Source of the DNA: Nitrososphaeria archaeon
Lineage (GTDB): Archaea; Thermoproteota; Nitrososphaeria; Nitrososphaerales; Nitrososphaeraceae
DNA length: 6,704 nt
Assembly: GCA_021324715.1 (NCBI GenBank)
Contig: JAJPIN010000037.1
Coordinates: 1 to 6,704 of the forward strand
Reading direction: 5' to 3'
Position 1 is the stretch's first letter, and every line of letters starts with the position of its first letter. The notes beneath the pieces were generated by a model, which worked only from the letters and a program-made list of their open reading frames with translations, made no database searches and had not been told where the DNA came from. The position numbers were made by a program, and so were the translations under genes. Below are positions 4,827-6,704 of the stretch, in pieces.

Positions 4827-5224
4827 GATAAAATAAACGAAAAAAACCCATACTTGAAGCCGATATAACGAACTGGGCATCATAGATTTAATTATAGAAA
4901 AACCTGTCACCATTCAAAAGACTTTTACCAAATTGTATCAAAATCAATTTTGAAGCGCTACTCATAAAAGATAATGCAACGTAAAATTTAAAACCTGTAA
5001 TAAGATAACTAGCGGTTATCGGTTCATTGATGAACAAGAAACAACCGAGCCACCAGTTACCTCATATTTTTGGGATGGGTGCTGGGCGGGTTCATACTAT
5101 TTAACCGGTCCGGAAAAAAGATACATAAGATTTATGAAGGGTTTGATGCTAATCGGATTCTCAGATAAAGATATAATATTTAAAATGTTAAAACCTCGCT
5201 TCCTATTAAAATGAATAAAGTCCA
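4827..5224. other. Largely non-coding spacer with a repeat and open-frame remnants
   Basis: No gene with a credible start was found. The second copy of the short repeat lies at 5023-5046. Its ATG (5030) opens only 24 codons (MNKKQPSHQLPHIFGMGAGR, then VHTI). Two other frames across 5034-5213 stay open without a start codon. One of them reads YLIFLGWVLGGFILF followed by a charged stretch (NRSGKKIHKIYEGFD), like a membrane helix with a cytoplasmic tail. This suggests a decayed small membrane protein gene but does not prove one. Confidence 0.35.
5023..5046 (+). repeat. Dispersed short repeat, copy 2
   Basis: This is the partner of 3396-3420, identical apart from one missing A after TTCATTG. It includes a 17-base exact match beginning at the ATG (ATGAACAAGAAACAACC). 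Confidence 0.5.
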
Positions 5225-5260
5225 TAAAGCACTTTGTGCTTTAAGTCAAACGTGTTTTTT
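5225..5260 (+). terminator. Strong hairpin followed by a T6 tract
   Basis: TAAAGCAC (5225-5232) and GTGCTTTA (5236-5243) form a perfect 8-bp stem with a TTT loop, followed after 11 bases by six Ts (5255-5260). It looks like an intrinsic terminator but no intact gene lies just upstream. It may end a transcript from the decayed region, or shield the following gene. Confidence 0.4.
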
Positions 5261-5370
5261 AGATTCCTTTGTATTTTAAGCTCCTCACTTTGAGAATACT
5301 ATTCTATTATGAAAAACAGTCAGATATTCATATAAGTAGATTCTTAAGACACTATAGGATACTTGCTGTT

Positions 5371-5586
5371 ATGAATTCCAGAATAATTACACCATTGATT
5401 ACAGTTTTGATACTGTCATTAATAACATCTGCTCTTACATACAATATTGCATGGTCAGACAAGAAATACTGTTATGATCAAGTCGGTGAAGGCCACTTCT
5501 GTTTTGCGACCAAAAACACGTGCAAGCATAAGGAAAAACATGATGATGAGGCAGAAACTCCTTGTTATAATAAAAATAAACAATAG
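5371..5586 (+). CDS. Small secreted four-cysteine protein (copy 1)
   Basis: A 71-residue protein with a signal peptide or anchor (MNSRIITPLITVLILSLITS, hydrophobic to about residue 27) and a short polar mature part. Four cysteines at 34, 44, 51 and 65 in the pattern KYC-x9-C-x6-C-x13-C could form two disulfides outside the cell or bind a metal. The tail is rich in His, Lys and Asp (KHKEKHDDEAE). The same layout recurs at 5881-6093, so the two are probably paralogues. The frame is open upstream to a TTG at 5269, but that extension would bury the signal peptide 34 residues in, so ATG 5371 is preferred. A TATA-like CATATAAG (5329-5336) lies about 38 nt upstream. Function unknown; I know of no enzyme with this form. 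Confidence 0.65.
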   Translation: MNSRIITPLITVLILSLITSALTYNIAWSDKKYCYDQVGEGHFCFATKNTCKHKEKHDDEAETPCYNKNKQ

Positions 5587-5626
5587 ATTGTAATATTTAG
5601 TGAAAAACCACTTGAATAAATTTCCG

Positions 5627-5647
5627 TTAACAATTCGTATTTGTTAA
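5627..5647. promoter_or_regulatory. Inverted repeat TTAACAA-N7-TTGTTAA
   Basis: Perfect seven-base arms (5627-5633 and 5641-5647) surround a seven-base spacer, ending 17 nt before the TTG at 5665. It covers the place where a TATA box for that gene would be expected, so it may be an operator. A 3' hairpin for the preceding gene is the alternative. Confidence 0.35.
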
Positions 5648-5664
5648 TGGATAAGTAATAACTT

Positions 5665-5781
5665 TTGAGTGACCTGAATGAGAAATGTAGGGAATGTGAA
5701 CATGGAAGGCGTTATCATTTTAAAAATGATAATGAATATAAGGGATGTCTTAAATGCCAGTGTCCAGGCTTTTTAGAGTAA
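5665..5781 (+). CDS. 38-aa zinc-ribbon protein
   Basis: A 38-residue protein starting at TTG 5665, the only plausible start because an in-frame stop at 5659-5661 lies directly upstream and no ATG occurs inside. It carries C8xxC11xH13 with H18, then C28xxC31xC33 and F36 near the end (LNEKCRECEHGRRYHF, GCLKCQCPGFLE). Such short CxxCxH...CxC-x-x-F peptides are, to my knowledge, common in ammonia-oxidising archaea and are assumed to bind zinc; their partners are unknown. A close relative with the same ligand order lies on the opposite strand at 6121-6243. It is flanked by the two secreted four-cysteine genes and followed by a T6 tract. Confidence 0.6.
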   Translation: MSDLNEKCRECEHGRRYHFKNDNEYKGCLKCQCPGFLE

Positions 5782-5788
5782 AAAATTG

Positions 5789-5794
5789 TTTTTT
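5789..5794 (+). terminator. T6 tract after the 38-aa zinc-ribbon gene
   Basis: Six Ts begin seven bases after the TAA at 5779-5781, as expected for an archaeal T-rich terminator. Confidence 0.3.
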
Positions 5795-5880
5795 CACAGA
5801 ATTAGCAACAGGAATGTCTTAAAAGAAAATGAAGTCCAATTGCATTAATCTTAATAGAAAGAAAACTCCATGTTCTAATA

Positions 5881-6093
5881 ATGAATCCCGGAAAATCCGT
5901 AGGTGTGCTTGTCATAACACTTCTGATTACTCTCGGCCCGATAATGTTCTTATCTACAGTTCATGCAGACAAGCCGATTACTAAATATTGCATCGATGGA
6001 GGCCCCTACTGTGGCGATAAAGAAGCCGACTGTAAAGTTCTACTAGAAAGTGTCAGTCGGGACCATAAATGCCTTGAAGTCACAATAAATTAA
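5881..6093 (+). CDS. Small secreted four-cysteine protein (copy 2)
   Basis: A 70-residue protein. Residues 1-29 form a clear signal peptide (GKSVGVLVITLLITLGPIMF, with a likely cleavage after VHA at 29). The mature part has cysteines at 37, 44, 51 and 64: KYC-x6-C-x6-C-x12-C, against KYC-x9-C-x6-C-x13-C in the protein at 5371-5586. The shared KYC start and identical middle spacing argue for a common origin despite low identity elsewhere. It is probably exported and either disulfide-bonded or metal-binding; function unknown. CTTAATAG (5850-5857), about 28 nt before the ATG, could be its TATA box, giving a leaderless mRNA. Its codons are less AT-rich than those of copy 1. It converges on the minus-strand zinc-ribbon remnant, with 27 bp between them. 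Confidence 0.7.
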   Translation: MNPGKSVGVLVITLLITLGPIMFLSTVHADKPITKYCIDGGPYCGDKEADCKVLLESVSRDHKCLEVTIN

Positions 6094-6120
6094 ACTAATT
6101 ATCTTATCTTCCTTTCGTTT

Positions 6121-6243
6121 TTATTCTCTAAATTCGTGACATTTGCAATCAGGAAAATCGCAATCGCTTTAACCTGTATTCGAATCTTGCATGTGATTCC
6201 CTCGCTTATGGTTACAGTCGACGCAACGATCCTCCAGATTCAT
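6121..6243 (-). pseudogene. Small zinc-ribbon gene with an in-frame TAA
   Basis: From ATG 6243 the minus strand reads MNLEDRCVDCNHKRGNHMQD, SNTG, then TAA at codon 25 (6169-6171). It continues in the same frame with SDCDFPDCKCHEFRE to a TAG-free end at TAA 6121-6123. Ignoring the internal stop gives a 40-codon protein with C7xxC10xH12, H17, C28, C33xC35 and F38, the same ligand order as the 38-aa protein at 5665-5781. Because the second half holds half of the zinc ligands, it must once have been translated. A single base change such as TAT to TAA, or a sequencing error, would explain the stop; readthrough is possible but unsupported. A perfect TATA box lies upstream, so the locus may still be transcribed. 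Confidence 0.6.
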
Positions 6244-6287
6244 CCTATCATCTTTACTATTATTCGACTTTCTTTATGATACCAAAT

Positions 6288-6295
6288 TATTTAAA
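6288..6295 (-). promoter_or_regulatory. Consensus TATA box for the minus-strand zinc-ribbon locus
   Basis: The minus strand reads TTTAAATA, an exact match to the archaeal TTTAWATA consensus. It predicts a start near 6263-6266 and a leader of about 20 nt before the ATG at 6243. Confidence 0.45.
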
Positions 6296-6411
6296 GAAAA
6301 CTTACAATTTCATAATTGATCAGTGAATAAATAATGTTGACATCTTCTCTATGGACCACTTTCTCTAAAATTCCGTTTATGAGTAGTAAATATTTTATAA
6401 AAATCCATTTG

Positions 6412-6704
6412 CTATCGAGCATAAATTTTTTGCATTTCGTAGTGATGCAATTGTTCGCTTGCATGTTGAACCAAAGTTTCTAATCTAATAGGTTTCTTTA
6501 CAAATCCGTTTATAATTTCCCTTTCACTATACTCCTGAAATAGTTGATCGTTTACCTCAAAGGCTGACGTTAATATGGTTTTTACGTTAGGATTCAAATC
6601 CTTTACTGTTTTCAATAATTGAACTCCGTTGATTACAGGCATTCTTAGATCTGAGATTACCAGAGCATAGAAGCTCTTGTTTATTTTGAAATGTTCAAGT
6701 GCTA
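6412..6704 (-). CDS. Response regulator receiver domain (5' end beyond the window)
   Basis: The C-terminal 96 residues of a CheY-like receiver, which takes a phosphoryl group from a histidine kinase. The frame is open to the right edge (ALEHFKINKSFYALVISDLR). The phosphoacceptor is the Asp of SDLRMP, encoded at 6649-6651. Further on come the switch Ser/Thr in ILTSAFEVND and the conserved Lys of FVKKPI, so all active-site parts of this portion are intact. The first beta strand and its acidic pair lie outside the window. The protein ends about 24 residues after KKPI with a helix and no DNA-binding domain, so it is either a stand-alone receiver or carries other domains N-terminally. An ATG at 6640-6642 exists but would remove the phosphorylation site, so it is not the start. 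Stop TAG is at 6412-6414. No kinase is visible. Confidence 0.9.
   Translation of the reverse strand, partial: ALEHFKINKSFYALVISDLRMPVINGVQLLKTVKDLNPNVKTILTSAFEVNDQLFQEYSEREIINGFVKKPIRLETLVQHASEQLHHYEMQKIYAR

Noticed and set aside
4975..5213. Open plus-strand frame of about 79 codons
   Set aside because: It has no start codon before its C-terminal third and competes with another open frame. It is kept only as a remark in the spacer entry.
5269..5370. TTG-started extension of the four-cysteine protein
   Set aside because: It would put 34 residues before the signal peptide. The ATG at 5371 gives a normal exported protein and has a TATA-like box upstream.
6334..6483. 49-codon plus-strand frame starting MLTSSLWTTF
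   Set aside because: Half of it is antisense to the response regulator and its composition is that of an AT-rich shadow.
1..6704. CRISPR array, insertion sequence or integrase
   Set aside because: No regularly spaced repeats, no transposase or integrase reading frame and no paired long inverted repeats were found. The MNKKQP repeat has only two copies, about 1.6 kb apart.

Overview
The window is strongly AT-rich and looks archaeal, most probably from an ammonia-oxidising Nitrososphaerales (Nitrososphaera or Nitrosocosmicus-like). This is inferred from several things together: many tiny CxxC zinc-ribbon proteins, a secreted CHRD-domain protein, a stand-alone response regulator with a SDLRMP phosphorylation site, and TATA-like boxes 26-29 nt upstream of several start codons, which suggests leaderless mRNAs. 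TTG starts are also needed for two genes. No rRNA, tRNA, CRISPR array, transposase or origin was seen. The taxon is a judgement from style, not from a marker gene.

Layout. 1-190 (minus): the front part of a gene that reads well only if a frameshift is allowed; it runs off the left edge. 260-394: a possible 44-aa membrane peptide. 442-1107: a palindrome and TATA-like box, then two ORFs 3 nt apart in the same frame, the second with four CxxC knuckles. 1108-1679: a perfect 16-bp palindrome and a possible 41-aa gene. 1680-1962: a zinc-ribbon gene broken by an apparent 2-bp loss in a GT run. 2067-2582: a four-helix membrane protein. It converges on 2764-3282 (minus), a secreted CHRD protein with a well-placed promoter. 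3310-3884: a short dispersed repeat, a decayed signal-peptide ORF, two micro-ORFs and a GC-rich double hairpin. 3885-4826: a membrane-anchored or secreted metallophosphoesterase with purple-acid-phosphatase-like motifs. 4827-5370: the second repeat copy and a hairpin with a T-tract. 5371-6093: two small secreted four-cysteine proteins flanking a 38-aa zinc-ribbon protein. 6121-6243 (minus): a relative of that 38-aa protein carrying an in-frame stop. 6412-6704 (minus): a response regulator receiver domain cut by the right edge.

The window reads as accessory sequence rather than one pathway. Three themes recur: envelope or secreted proteins (CHRD, phosphoesterase, two Cys-rich proteins, a membrane protein), very small zinc-binding proteins, and signalling or regulatory elements (response regulator, several palindromes near promoters). 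At least three reading frames are visibly broken and three more are suspected. Either the region is decaying or the assembly carries indel errors, and this should be settled before any gene is called dead.
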